A stretch of 64,000 bases of DNA from Marthasterias glacialis (GCA_911728455.2 OU452231.1:11811838-11875837); one strand, 5' to 3'; counted from the stretch's first letter, positions 33,073 to 45,797 are shown. Program-made: numbers and translations. Notes: generated by a model not told the origin, from the sequence alone.

Positions 33073-33875
33073 GACATGGGCCTTGGTGGATCCGGGATAT
33101 GGCAATATTCCTGTACCCATTGCTTGCGCACAGTGTATGGGAGACGCGACCGTGTGTGTACGGTCATGATGGACCCGGGATATGGCCATATTCCTATGCC
33201 CATTGCTTGTGCACAGTGCATGGGCCTTGGTGGACCCGGGATATGGCAATATTCCTGTACCCATTGCTTGTGCACAGTGTATGAGAGACGTGGCCGTGTG
33301 ACACGGTCATGATGGACCCGGGATATGGCTATATTCCTATGCCCACTGCTTGTGCACAGTGCATGGGCCTTGGTGGACCCGGGATATGGCAATATTCCTA
33401 TGCCCATTGCTTGTGCACAGTGCATGGGCCTTGGTGGACCCGGGATATGGCCATATTCCTATGCCCACTGCTTGTGCACAATGTATGGGCCTTGGTGGAT
33501 CCGGGATATAGCAATATTCCTATGCCCATTGCTTGTGCACAGTGCATGGGCTTTGGTGGACCCGGGATATGGCAATATTCCTGTACCCATTGCTTGTGCA
33601 CAGTGTATGATAGACGTGGCCGTGTGACACGGTCATGATGGACCCGGGATATGGCCATATTCCTATGCCCACTGCTTGTGCACAGTGTATGGGCCTTGGT
33701 GGACCCGGGATATGGCAATATTCCTGTACCCATTGCTTGTGCACAGTGTATGGGAGACGTGGCCGTGTGTCGCGGTCATGATGGACCCGGGATATGGCAA
33801 TATTCCTGTACCCATTGCTTGTGCACAGTGCATGGGCCTTGGTGCACCCGGGATATGGTTATATTCCATATATTG
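33073..33875. repeat. Higher-order minisatellite of 61-bp and 82-bp units
   Basis: There are twelve copies of a core, ggacccgggatatgg, followed by caatattcct, then cccattgcttgtgcacagtg. Core spacing is either about 61 bp (linker catgggccttggt) or about 82 bp (linker with gacgtggccgtgtgacacgg, tcatgatgg). Long ORFs on both strands are by-products of the repetition. Confidence 0.9.
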
Positions 33876-33984
33876 CTTATGCACAAATAAAAATAAAAAT
33901 AAAACACTAATTAAAAAGGGTAAACAAATTAACATTATACCCCATTTACTGATTTCATATCCACACTGTTTTTTTTACTAAAAC

Positions 33985-34119
33985 TCTAACCCTAACCCTA
34001 AAAATGAAGGCCAATCGTGTCATTTAAGTGCGCTTCTTATTCCTAAAAAATACTAACCCTAATCCTAAAACCCTAACCCTAACCCCAACCCTAACCCTAA
34101 AGCCCTAACCCTAACCCCA
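33985..34119. repeat. Interstitial telomere-like CCCTAA tracts
   Basis: Two blocks of CCCTAA repeats (33985-34001 and 34051-34118) are separated and followed by a repeated unit with ccaatcg and gcgcttctta or gcgcttccta. The CCCTAA strand faces the left of the window. Confidence 0.85.
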
Positions 34120-34762
34120 AAAATTGATGGGCCCAATCGGTCATGAAAGCGCGCTTCCTATTTGTCTAACCCAGAGACTCCTACTAACCAATCGGGTCAC
34201 GAAAAGAGGAGCGAGCAACATCTTGATCATTGGTTGCATACAAAATAGCAGCCAATAAGAAGTCGCAAAACGAGGAGTGCGCTGAACAAATATTATAATT
34301 AACTCTGGGCCGTCGGAGGAGGGCCACCAGTAAGAAATCACGAATTATGAGCCGTGGGAAGGGGGTTCACTGGCAGAACGAAAAGGAGGGTAAGACTAGA
34401 GAGCGGGCGCCGGGGGAGGGCGGTCGTATATTTTTGTAAAACTCTTGTTAATTACCGCATGCAGCATGCAGCTGCTGTCACATTTGAAACGAAGATTGTT
34501 TACAAAGGATGATTTGGGGGTCCTTGCTCGGCGACCATGAAAACGTTTTCAACCCTTTAGAATTGTTCAAACTTCCTGTTCCTAGCTGGATACATTCTTC
34601 AACCCTTCTAGATAGGTAAGGATCAAAGTTTACATAATTTCCATGGATATAAAGTGACAGCCGGATACGGCAGATTAGTATTAGTAGCCCAGGCATTTCC
34701 AATAGCAATACCAATTCATTTTAGCTGCTAGTGCTATATCATTATCGTTGATCATGTCCCTT

Positions 34763-34847
34763 AGTACTCCTATTAGAACTATGAGGTTCGTTCTGCTGTT
34801 CGTGGAGACGATAGCGGAACAAACCTCATAGTCCTAGTAGGAGTAGT
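34763..34847. mobile_element. Short foldback element
   Basis: agtactcctattagaactat pairs with atagtcctagtaggagtagt, and gaggttcgttc pairs with gaacaaacctc, around a loop with gttcgtggagacgat. Confidence 0.65.
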
Positions 34848-34859
34848 CCCTTAGTAGAC

Positions 34860-36380
34860 CTGAGTGATAGAGCTTCTTTTTTTTTTGATAAACCGATCGG
34901 ATGAGTTGGTCTACATGCCATGCCACCCATAGGCCTACCTTGAAGTTGGATATATTATACTATAGGTCCCCTCAGCCGGCCAACAAAGTGTACATTCTTA
35001 ATGCACTATGTTTAAATCGCAGCGGAACCGCAAACCCTAAAATCTACTCCACTAGATTAAATATAGCAGGACAGGTTCTCACAAGAACAATCTACTCAAC
35101 AATGTTGGTGCAGTCAGGCGATCTGCGCCATCAGTTGATCGGTCGATTTTGAAAGATATTTTGGATTTTACTTACCTCCAGAACTGTGAATTGTGAAGAA
35201 AAAGTGTTCAACTGGTGGCAGCGGGATCGACCAATAAAGCATCATGGTCGACCAATCGCGCAACAGTCGACTGATTGCGCAGATCGGCCAATTGTGCCCA
35301 ACATAATACACATGGTGTTACCATAAACTGAATAAACATTAACTGATTTATGATTTTCTAATTTCACTTTTTTTCCAATAGATAGGCATGCTACCCTCCA
35401 ATGAGATCTTCTCATCAAAGAATGTCTTCCCATCAACGTGGAGATGTCCAGGGATACAGCAAAAGTATGTAAATCATGTTGTTGGTTCTGACATGGTTAT
35501 TGTCCTATAGTGAGCTGTTTTTGCAGCACTATACACACTTAAATTCACACATATCACATAACACATCATGCTGGGGACTCCATGCAGGCACCAGCCTAAC
35601 CCAGATGAGTGGTTACTATTCAAGATCTATCACAAAATTTAGAAGTTATCTTTTCTTTAGCATAATACCTTACAATATTTGACCTTTTTTGCCACTTGTA
35701 TAAATGTCATCACCTCAGATATTGTTATCTTCAAGAAAAGTAGATTAGAATTATTTCTTGCCAAGCGTGGCAAGCAAAATAAACAGTTCAAATGCAACAG
35801 AAAATGTTTAAGTTAAAAATATGAGCACCTTTAGAATACTTTAAAGACAAGTTTGAATGAAGGACTAAGCTAACCATCTTCACAAGATGCCACAAGATGT
35901 ATTGACAATGTATTGACGTTTGCACTGTTGGACAGAGATTCTGATTAAAGTAATTGGACAAACAATAAGACTTGGTGCCAGTTGTGACTCTTGTTACATA
36001 GTTTACAAAAAAAAACCTAAGAAATGCTTGTATTTGTATTACTACTTTCCGGCGCCTCATGTGGTCAAGCAATGATCTTTCAAGTTTATCATCCATGCTT
36101 GCTTGAGGTGTTCGAACAAATTCACAGAAAGACCTCTCTCATGAAGGAAAATATTTTTGTTGTGTTTGCATATAGGCTAGCTAGAGACATACCATCTCCA
36201 ATGAAATGTACCTGTCAACAAGTCGACTAGATGACTGATAATCATGCAGTCCGGAATAAAAAAACATGCCAGGTAAATAAAGCAACTCTAGCTCTGGTAT
36301 CTTAGTTCCTGATGTTGTATGAAAAAATGTTAGGCATCACTTCATAAGAGAACAAAATTATCTCAGAGTTTTCCATTATT
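34860..36380. other. No feature recognised
   Basis: AT-rich sequence with short gtcgaccaat repeats near 35219-35270. There is no supported gene, RNA or element boundary. Confidence 0.4.
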
Positions 36381-36933
36381 GTTCATTGACCCCTTGCACT
36401 AATGTCACATGAGGCTACTGTCTGCCCATGGTCTACCATTTTAGGAGCCATTTTGGTCTGCCATTTTGCTTAAGTAAAGATGTGGCGCGTGGCTCACGTA
36501 TCCAAAGAGTGCCAGGTTAGTTCTCGCGCATGCGCACTGTGCGTTTAAAAAACCATCGGTTGTAAACAATAGCATTGACGTTCTTATTACATACCTTTTT
36601 GTATCCAAAGACATCGTCGAGATGGTTTGACGAAATGATGAATAATGAATATTAAAATATTCTTCAAATAGTACTCTTTCAACCAGCAGTTTATTCTTTG
36701 AAATTGCGCAGGCATAATTCAAAAGTTTGCAGTCGAAAAAGGGTGTGTTTTACACAAAATTCCATATTTTTCAAAGCATATTTTTAAGATCACGTGAATC
36801 TTGAAAGTCAGGGTTTTCCCAAATATGTCAGATAATTACTGTTGACACCCAACACAAAACCGTTAAAGTAGAAGCCAACGTGCAAAGGTTTTTTAAAAGA
36901 TAGATTGGTAGGTTCAAAGTTTTCCTAAAAATA

Positions 36934-37218
36934 AACTAAAATAGTCAATTTTTTCTTAATTACGGCCGGTACTGTGTTTATTATAATAGCACACTGAATA
37001 AATAGAAAAACTATGCACTAAAAGTAAGTGAGTCAGGGCTGCAACTGTGATTGTTGACCTCATTTTGTTCTTAATTATTATTTTAAAAACCCATAAAATA
37101 GTCATTTTTTCTGAATAATGGCCAGCACTGTGTTTATTATAAAAGCAGACTGAATAAATAGAAAAACTATGCACTAAAAGTAAGACATTTAGGGTTGCAA
37201 CTGTGATTGTTGACCTCT
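36934..37218. repeat. Tandem duplication of about 156 bp, two copies
   Basis: actgtgtttattata followed by gaataaatagaaaaactatg, tgcactaaaagtaag and gcaactgtgattgttgacct occurs twice at a 156-bp offset. Confidence 0.8.
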
Positions 37219-37219
37219 G

Positions 37220-40070
37220 AGGGACACTACTAAGTTACATGTTTTGCATTATTTTGAGACTACTTGTGGTGACATTTTCAAGAAAGTAGTCCTATTCAAG
37301 CTTACAATCGACGCCTGTAATGAAAAAGTTCTCAACTTTTATTGAGACAATAATTTGACATTTACTTATTTTGAGTTTTTTGGCCATTTGATCAACTAAA
37401 CTTAAAAAACATTTGTTTAAATTGTACAATATAAGCTAAAAAAACAACTAAAAAACAATCTTTGTCAATTGCATAGCTTAGTAAAAACAAATTTATTTTA
37501 ACATCATTATTTAGGTCGACTGTTTCTAAAACAAAATTATAAAGCAAATGATTTTAAACATTATTGATGTATAGAGTAATCCTGTGATCAAAAATGTAGG
37601 CACGAAATTGTAACTTTCTTGAAATAGTAATACAATTATTTATTTCTATTTTTTTCAAATAATTCATCTAATAAGTATGTATACTATGTATTGTTCAACA
37701 TCGAAAACATTTAAGGGCCTGCCATGAATTTGAATTTGCCGTGTTGACCACATTAGTTGTACGGTGAAGCACAAGGTAATCGATTAGTTGAACCTGACCG
37801 CTGTGGGAATGAATTTTTTCCACGCATTGCTATGGGTGTCAAAGTCAAAAACTAACGATACAGGAGAGAATCGATACCATTCAGTAACGATTGAATCAAC
37901 GTGGAAACGCTTGCAATTTTATTGAATAATCCCTTTTATAAAACCTTTGCACGGCTGTTTTTATGTAATTTGAATCTCCTATATTCTAATAAATGTATAT
38001 TTGTAAACATAATTTAGGGCAAAACCCCGGCAAAAAAAACAAACGTTATGACTTGTAATTTGATATGTAATAGCATCCTTGACGATGGCCTGGGCCAGGT
38101 GAGCTGCTATTGCGCGTGCACAGTATCCGGACTTGTTCAGTTGACTTAACTGATACAGTGTCAATGAACACCGAACATACGTGGGCTAACTGCACGCACA
38201 TCACCAAAAAAAGCGCACTGCACAGCTCACACAAAAGGAATCAGCAACTCCCAAAATGGCGCAAGCAAGATTTATTGTGATGATGACGTCAGGTGAATTG
38301 GGTCAATACATGTATTTTACAGCCAACGTTGTATTCAAAGAAGAGATCACTCACTTGTGCTTTGCTTTTCTTTAAAAAAAATCATATAAAAGGTAATATT
38401 TATTCATTTGTTGTACAATCGGTATGTTTACATATCTTTTTGTGTGTTTTGTAACATTTGCATACAGATAGACTTGCCATCTCCTACAAGAAGGCCCCTC
38501 ACACCAATAAGTAAAGCTGTCTGAGATCTACGAGCCTGGTTTGATTTCTCCTCAACAGGTAATATTACAGTAAATCCAATAGATGTTAACTACATACTGC
38601 TCTTGTAAAAAAGTGCATCAGATGTACATGTAAGCAAGCACGTACACATTTCTTGAACTCGTAAAGTTGGAGATCTATGCAAAAGATGTAGAGAGTGATG
38701 GGAAAAGTTGGAGGGATGGGCCTGATTATCTCCCCAGGTATCCTGGGACCTGCACGTGGTGGCCCTGTTTAAGATTTACCTGACTAAGTTGAGTTTGGCA
38801 AAATTTACACCAAATTTAATTACGTGAAAAAATCCAGATACATGTAATTCATTGAAAAAATCTTGGCTACGCCGCTGATTACAATAGATCTTTATCATGG
38901 TGCGGCCATCTTGATTTTCTCCCATTCAAACCAATGTAACCAAACCGAGGCTGGAAGGGCAAATAGTTTGGTTCCTTTTAGTGCAATGAATATGAGCATC
39001 TATTACTTTTATTGGATACAGAGAACATGACCAAGATGGTGGCAGCATGATAAAGGTCTATTGTATTGCATTGAACTAATGTGCTCTTTAAAAATCTCAC
39101 TACGTATCTTTACTTGACCTAATTTTATCAAATGATGCATGACCAATCATAATTTATCATGACACCATTTTTGTCAAGTCCCCTTTGTGCAATATACTGA
39201 TTCAGATCTACCCTCAAAATGGACCAGACTATTTGCCCCCCCCCCCACACCTCGATTTGGTTACACTGATTTGGGGAAAACTACAAGATGGATGCCCCTT
39301 GAAAAATGTCAATACTGATTTAATTTAATTTAAGTATCTGAGTTGAAGTTAATATACCCAAGATTTATGAAGTACGTAAAATACATTGAGATCCATTTTA
39401 ATTTGACAATATTACTTCCATTTTGAATTAACAAAATTACTTCCCTGAAACTGTTGTTTAGATTGACCAATTTTTTTTGGTATTGTTAGAAATCATACTG
39501 AGCATCGACTTTGAAAAGAGGCACCAACAAATTTTTAACATTAGGGAGCATGATAATCAGTCCAACAATAGACCCTTCCCATGAATGTAAATTGCACATC
39601 GGGCATCGTGCACATGAGGAATACAACTTATTTGTAATGTTAAAAGTGTTTTACTGATTTTCAATCAGCACTTCATCTATAAAATGTGATGAGGTGAAAA
39701 TTGTTTGATAAACAATTTTATACTTAGCCTCAAGCTCTTCTCTAGAACAAAAAGAAATGTTCTCAGACAGTTATTCAAATGATGCAAAGTTGTCTGTTTT
39801 TGGACTGGGTCACTTGCCATAAAATGTAACAATACCTTATTACAACAAATAGTGTTATGTGTTATTTTTTGTATAATTTTTTTTATTTTGCGTTGTTAAA
39901 TAAAATGATTACAAATAGAGAGTAGCAAGAAATTTGTTTAATTCTGTGAATTTTTATAAATGTTGTTTGTTATGGATCCAGTTGGTCTGACATAAAATAA
40001 TTATTTACAAATGATTTTACACAAGCAATGTCCACTAACTGTTTTGAACACTCCCTCTGGTAATTAATGT
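37220..40070. other. Mostly featureless AT-rich stretch
   Basis: Besides the MITE at 38160-38308 and a degenerate dispersed-repeat piece ending cttggctacgccgctgatt near 38878, no supported feature is seen. There is a poly-C run near 39236. Confidence 0.4.
38160..38308. mobile_element. MITE of the TTGACCC...TGACGTCAGGTGAATT family
   Basis: It contains actcccaaaatggcgcaagc and ends tgacgtcaggtgaattgggt. The left end is unclear. Confidence 0.55.
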
Positions 40071-40076
40071 TGCATT

Positions 40077-40352
40077 ATATAATACCCAAGCAGATCCTTG
40101 TCATTTGATTGGAGGATGGTCGGTCACGTGATATCAAATAAATGTACCATTGCACGCTACGTCATTCACCGTGCATTTTTCGTTCCATTCACCGTGCATT
40201 TTTCGTTCCATCCGATTTGTTCTATTGCACGCTCGCCTGCCCTCCATTGACGAAAGTGACTACCGGCATTCGATTAAAAATGGCTGACGCTTACTATACT
40301 TTATAGTGTTATCCTCCAATCAAATGACAAAGATCTACTTGGATGTTATATA
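40077..40352. mobile_element. MITE with ccaagcagatccttgtcatt ends
   Basis: tcatttgattggagga near 40101 is the inverse of tcctccaatcaaatga near 40313. The inverted repeats are about 38 bp around 275 bp. An internal direct duplication of accgtgcatttttcgttcc lies at 40170-40209. Confidence 0.8.
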
Positions 40353-40353
40353 A

Positions 40354-40520
40354 AACAAATAATGAATGTTTTTTTATTCGTGCAATAGTAAGAATATTTT
40401 TATTAGTTGAAAGATGGAATGTTCCATTCAACTCGGCTTTGCCTCGTTGAATGGAACATTCCATCTTTCAACTCATGAAAATATTCTTACCATTGCACTC
40501 ATAAACATTCATTATTTGTA
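40354..40520. mobile_element. Near-perfect foldback palindrome
   Basis: acaaataatgaatg pairs with cattcattatttgt, gtaagaatatttt pairs with aaaatattcttac, and gttgaaagatggaatgttcc pairs with ggaacattccatctttcaac. It starts directly where the previous element ends. Confidence 0.85.
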
Positions 40521-40930
40521 TACTAATTGATGTCAGCCATGACAACAGGGGAAATCCTCAAAAATGTGCTTCAAAACATTTAGAGTACATTTGAAAATGA
40601 AGTACGGTACCAGATAAGCTTGAAAAGCACAACTACATAAAACAATGCAGCTACAGATGGCAGATGCTTTGTCCCAAGTATGCAAAGTAAAACAAACTAT
40701 AGAATTAGGCTGGACCCATCGTTCATCAGTTAAATAGTAATCCAACAACAAGCAGTACACTGGGAGCCCAACAAAGATGGCTGCATTATAATGATGATAA
40801 AACCATGCATTGTGTGCAGTAAACAAGTCTAAAAAGTACCATTCATAAATTTAAAAGCGTATCAGTCCTTTCATACAAAAATGACCAAACCTTCAATTTG
40901 CAAACATAAGCACTTTTATATTACCCCATC

Positions 40931-41026
40931 AGAGCATAAACTACCTTCTCTTTAACTTTTAGAGCATAAACTACCTTCCCTTTAACTTTTAGAGCATAAA
41001 CTACCTTCCCTTTAATTTTTAGAGCA
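40931..41026. repeat. 30-bp tandem repeat, three copies
   Basis: agagcataaactaccttccc then tttaactttt is repeated at 40931, 40961 and 40991, with a partial copy after. Confidence 0.85.
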
Positions 41027-41664
41027 AAGTCGTCACTGTAACACAAAAACAATACCCTCAAAACACGATCCCGTCTTCAGTACAGAAAGTACCTTCGCTT
41101 TAAACTTAAAAATTTTAAAGCCTGTTCATCACTCTACCTTTAATCCATTATTAAACTGTGGCCATCCCTAATCTAGTACATTCCCTTAATCACATTAAAA
41201 CCCATTCGGCATTAAAACCACTCAATAACTTTTTAAAACCACTCAATAAAGCCTTTTACCCCTGTAAAAAAAGTATCATACATTTACCTCATCCCACCTT
41301 CATAGCAAAACACACCTCTCTAACACAAAATAACCACACTTTTAAATTCCTTTTTTAAAGCAACAACCTGTCAATGTATCAACCTGTCAAATTTGCAAGG
41401 CAATTAGTCACTTAAATACAAAAATATACCATACCTAGCAAAATCAATTTGAAAGGCTCAAGGATATTTTCAATACTATTTGTAGTTTTGCTTTACATCA
41501 ATACCATCCATGAAATCCCATGAAGCTGTATCCTACTAAGCCTACACAGGACCAACAAATACCCTCTCAACCAGCCAGTCCTTTACCCAGCCTATCTCAA
41601 CCCATCCAACACCCCAGTATGCCTACTAGTTCATCTCCCTACCCTCATACCAATCCTTCATCCA

Positions 41665-41900
41665 AGCCAGCTAAAACCCATTGGCTGACTGACTGAGTTT
41701 AGTCCAGCAACCTCCCAGCCCCTGGCCCCAGCCTTACATGATATTGCCTATAATAATATCCAGCCATCATCACCCCAGCAAGATTACTACTGGTCCAACA
41801 CCCCTACCCTCACACCATGCCTTCAGCAGAGCCAACTCAACCCACTGGCTGACTGACTGACTTCAGCCCAACAACCTCCCAGCCCCTGGCCCAGTGAACC
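41665..41900. repeat. Direct duplication of a tggctgactgactga segment
   Basis: ggctgactgactga then caacctcccagcccctggcc occurs near 41681 and again near 41850, an offset of about 170 bp. Confidence 0.7.
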
Positions 41901-42084
41901 CCAGAGCAGAGCCAACCCCTCAGCCCTTAGAAATTTTACTCCCAAATCTTAGCTCCAAGGCCCTTGGTCAACCCTTAGATCAGCCCAAAATCCAAGGGTC
42001 TGGCCAGGCAGAAATTATTTTGAAAAATTTTCTAAGTCGGGCCATTCTAATATTCATCAGGTCAAAAACCGTTAAGATTTTCAT

Positions 42085-42160
42085 GAAAGCTCAGTAGCAG
42101 AGTGGTAAGAGATAGAGACTACAGAGCTGAAGGTACCAGGTTCAAGCCCTACCCATTTTT
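42085..42160 (+). other. tRNA-like sequence (probable pseudogene or SINE head)
   Basis: A-box-like tagcagagtggtaag and B-box-like ggttcaagccc have tRNA spacing and are followed by a T run. The acceptor stem does not pair convincingly, so I do not call a working tRNA. Confidence 0.45.
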
Positions 42161-42200
42161 ACAAGAAATTAAAAAAAGTTCTTTTTTTACCACTAAAAAA

Positions 42201-42287
42201 GGGGTCTGCTAGGATTTGAACCCCCGAGCTCACAGCTCCAGAATTCCGGGAGCTGTGAGCTAGCCCACCGGGCCAAATCGCCGCTTG
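42201..42287 (-). other. tRNA-like sequence with an extended anticodon-arm hairpin
   Basis: On the minus strand, a ggcccggtgggctagc A-box-like region and a ggttcaaatcc B box flank a perfect 12-bp stem (gctcacagctcc / ggagctgtgagc), far longer than the 5-bp tRNA anticodon stem. It is tRNA-derived, not an ordinary tRNA. Confidence 0.5.
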
Positions 42288-43953
42288 AAAAAATTCGCTC
42301 GGACGTTATATATAAACCTTAGGGTAGGTTCATTAAAAAAAAAAAATGGAAAAGCAGGCCCTTTGACCTTTGACATTTGACCTCAGTTAATTTGATGAAA
42401 AATAAAATAAGGAAAAATAAACAGTTGCATATGGTAGTGGCTTAGCACCCACAAATCTTTATTTTATTTTTCTAAATTTTCTCATACAACTATAACATTT
42501 ACTTTAAAAAAGTACACATAAAATAACACAGAAATATGGTAAAATAAATGTTGCACCGAGTTGAAATACAATTTGTACAGTTTGTTTTTATAAGAAATTA
42601 ATCTAAAAGATTTTCATTTGAATTAAAATACGGTTTGAAAGCATTAAATTTTACGAGAAAAACATCCATCATGAGGGAAAATACATATATTATTTAAAAA
42701 ACATATACATTGTAGATGTTCATTACAGTTTATACAGTTCATAACATAAATAAAAAAGTGCTCTCATTTTATCAAACTAAATGCTCTAATTAAACCTTTT
42801 GCTAAAACAAATTGCTTTCTTTATCAACTTCCTTAGACAAGCATTAAAACAACATTGAGCAGGAAAAAGTACTTCTGAAAGAACAGCTTTTTAATGTAAA
42901 ATGCGGCTAGAAGTGGAAAATGGAACTTTCTGACTCATGTCTACTAGCGCCCTCTATCATCCATAGTTTGCAAATCAAATTCATGCTTAATATTGCTTGT
43001 TACTGTAGCTGCTAAACACCATGACCCTTGACCCATTTTCCCCAAACTACTCCATTGAAACAGATTTCTTAAACAATGAACTTAAATATAAAACATAACA
43101 TATATATAGCTGTTTTGGGGTCCTTAACTTTAAGAAATGACAGAAAATACTTTGAATTAAAAACTACTGGTTGTTTGGGTATACTCATTTTTTAAAAACT
43201 TCAATTTCGACACTTCTATTATTATTTATTATTATTCCAAACTTGTACCTTACTTTTACAATCCATGAAACTCTCCTTAATGTTAAATTTAACTGAACCA
43301 TTTTCACCCACAACATATATTTTTACTTGCACCTTTTATCTTAATTTCATTAAAGGCACTTTGTAAATCATGCACTAAACCATTAATTCAATACCTTCAC
43401 CCACTGGTGTTGATAGTCACAAGTTAACGGGTGAAAATTATTACTATTATTATTCTTTATTGTCCACTTCAAAATAAAACTGGAAAACTTACATGTCTGT
43501 TAAATTATGACAAGTATTAAATAAGCTAAGTAAAAAGTTAAACATTACATCAAAACTATTATATATAAAAGAATAATTAAAAGGACAATCCATAATATCC
43601 ATATAACAATGTACAGACTGCGAAATTTAAAACAATTTATTAAAATTTAAAATGATTTATTAAAATTACCATAACATTCTCATATACCATTTCTTCAAAT
43701 ATACTTGAGGCTATATGTACTCAACTACTTTCAATTCAGCACCACACTGGGAGTATGTGTTGTCATAATAATGCATGTTCAGGCATGAACACATATCATT
43801 TGCATAATTTTGGCTCTATGGATAACTTACTCACTTCACCTGGGAGTATTGGTATGAGACCTATAGGAACAGAGAATTTCCTAACATTATTTCAGTGGCC
43901 GTAATGTTGATTTCAAACCATCAGAAACGGGACTGGAATCTTGTACTTAAAAT

Positions 43954-44301
43954 CAGTGGCATAACTAGGGTTGGGGGGCAGTTGATGTCCGTGCCCCCCT
44001 TTGAAATTGGAACTTTAGAGACTGAAAATTACCGGAGTTAAAATGTTACATTTTATAAGCTTTTATGTCGTAATTTTAATGTTTCTAAAACTGTACTTTC
44101 ATTGACAATGTCTTTGTTTTTACATCCACATCAGATTATCTTACCCAAAATAGTAATCTGCATAACAAGAGCGCTTAACGAAAAATACAAACGGAAACTA
44201 ATGTATTATTGGCCATTAAGTGCCCCCCCCCCCCCCTAGAAAAGATGGTGCACCCACTTGTTTCCCGGCCCCCCTAAAATTTTACCCTAGTTTGCCACTG
44301 T
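43954..44301. repeat. Dispersed repeat with GCCCCC-rich ends, full copy
   Basis: Left agtggcataactagggt and right ccctagtttgccactg are imperfect inverted ends. The interior tacattttataagcttttat and acaaacggaaac is shared with 24020-24350. Another fragment (ccagtggcgtaactaaaggg) starts at 44447. Confidence 0.7.
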
Positions 44302-44507
44302 TTGAAATCCACTAATCATCCAATACACACAGGAGTTGAGGTAGGGCATGATCGACACCGTGATGTTCCCAAAATGAAATTACAAAACATTCACATTTAG
44401 TGTGGCACATAGCAGCAAGCACTTAACCCGGAATTCTTCTTCACAACCAGTGGCGTAACTAAAGGGGGGGCACGGGAGGCCCCAACTGAACAGAATGACC
44501 AAGAGAG

Positions 44508-44830
44508 GTAAGCTTCTTCTGAAGAAGAGATTGGTGACAAACTTTCCTAGTCGTTTAATTTCCATTGCCTGCTGGGAATACTGTCGCCCCTCACTGATTA
44601 AACATCAAATTTGATCAAAGGTAGGCTTCTTCTGAAGAAGAGGTCGTTGGCAAACTTTCCTGACCCTTTAATTTCTATTGCCTGCTTGGAATACTGTCAC
44701 CCCTAACTGACCAAATATCAAATCTGATCAAAATTAGGCTTCTTCTAAAGAGATTGATTGCAAACTTTACCGGCCTTTTTAATTTCCGTTGCCTCCTTGA
44801 GACACTTTTGACCCTCAATGATCAAACATC
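44508..44830. repeat. 113-bp tandem repeat, nearly three copies
   Basis: taggcttcttctgaagaag, caaactttcctg, tttaatttc and gcctgcttggaatactgtc recur at 44511, 44624 and 44737. Divergence increases in the third copy. Confidence 0.85.
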
Positions 44831-45027
44831 GTATCTCACTGACAGCCACAGAGAAGATGATGGGGAAGAACTTCTCTGAGAAAAAAACTCTCAGAAAACT
44901 TGTGTCCTCCAAAATTAACCTCTTTAAAAGGAACTACAATCCTTGCCCTATCCCCACAACCACAACAAATCGTTGTCTTAGCAGGTAGACCATCAGAGAG
45001 AGGGACCTTTAAACAAGCTAGGCTGCT

Positions 45028-45219
45028 ATATTGACCCCTTGCATGCATGTCACACACCGTGACTGTGCCACACTCACCATTTTGGAAGTCAATAGGTATA
45101 CGTGTAAATGCTGCGAACCCTAAAATGTGCACTACACTGTACAACACAGTGATATTGACTTCCAAAAATTATGCAACCAAGATTATTGTGATGAAGTCGT
45201 CAGGTGAATTGTCAATATA
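45028..45219. mobile_element. MITE of the TTGACCC...TGACGTCAGGTGAATT family
   Basis: tattgaccccttgcatgcat at the left and tcgtcaggtgaattgtcaat at the right. The interior has ttccaaaaattatgcaacca. Confidence 0.7.
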
Positions 45220-45797
45220 CATCTTTACTGTCATCAACAAACCTGACAGAAAGCAATTGACAGGATAGGACATAAGCTAACCCCTTTCAGAGGTGGATTC
45301 TCTCCTGCAAGGCTGGGCTCATTTTCTCTACCCACACTACACTAGCCGTACTCCTCACCAGCTACTCCTACTCACTGGTGACCGTTTGCAAAGGAGCATG
45401 ATCATCTACCAAATAGGCTTAGGGTCCTTGTGGTCTCATGATTGGCTGATAAGTTGGATCCTTGAATCACATCTTTGGTAGTTTTTTTTAGCAAACATAG
45501 GCCAATTCCGATGCCTGCTTGAAATCCTATTATTGTTCTACTCCTCTATAGTCACTACCAAACCTTAAGAAGAATGAATGACACAGAAAAATGTTGGTGG
45601 GAAGACATCAACCTTAAGAAAGGAGTTCTGACAAAAAGGTTACGCTTTCTTCTCATGTCCACTGAAAATTCTTTGGTCCAATCCCTTGTCTCCAAAGAGG
45701 AACAGCCTAAAATAAAACAGTGTTTTGGAAAGTCAAGCTTAGATTTTCTTTCCTTACTGGTTCACAAAGTTGTTTCTTAGCACTGCTCTATATGGCA

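Larger units (their letters stand above)
41030..43950. other. Gene-less AT-rich stretch
   Basis: Besides the listed duplication and tRNA-like sequences, the stretch is AT-rich with short att repeats near 43220 and 43440. No coding or RNA gene is supported. Confidence 0.4.

Noticed and set aside
33073-33875. CRISPR-like regular spacing
   Set aside because: The spacers are themselves repeated, the context is eukaryotic with introns and SINEs, and no Cas-like gene is present.
33055-33981. Several overlapping ORFs of 60-120 codons on both strands
   Set aside because: They are repetitive translations of the 61/82-bp minisatellite, open in many frames because the unit lacks stops. None has a non-repeat domain.
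42085-42287. Two functional tRNA genes
   Set aside because: The A and B boxes are tRNA-like, but the acceptor stems do not pair and one anticodon arm is 12 bp, so I call them tRNA-derived sequences.
44836-45165. 109-codon minus-strand ORF with Cys-rich segment
   Set aside because: Half of it lies in a MITE (45028-45219), and the Cys pattern fits no known zinc-binding fold.
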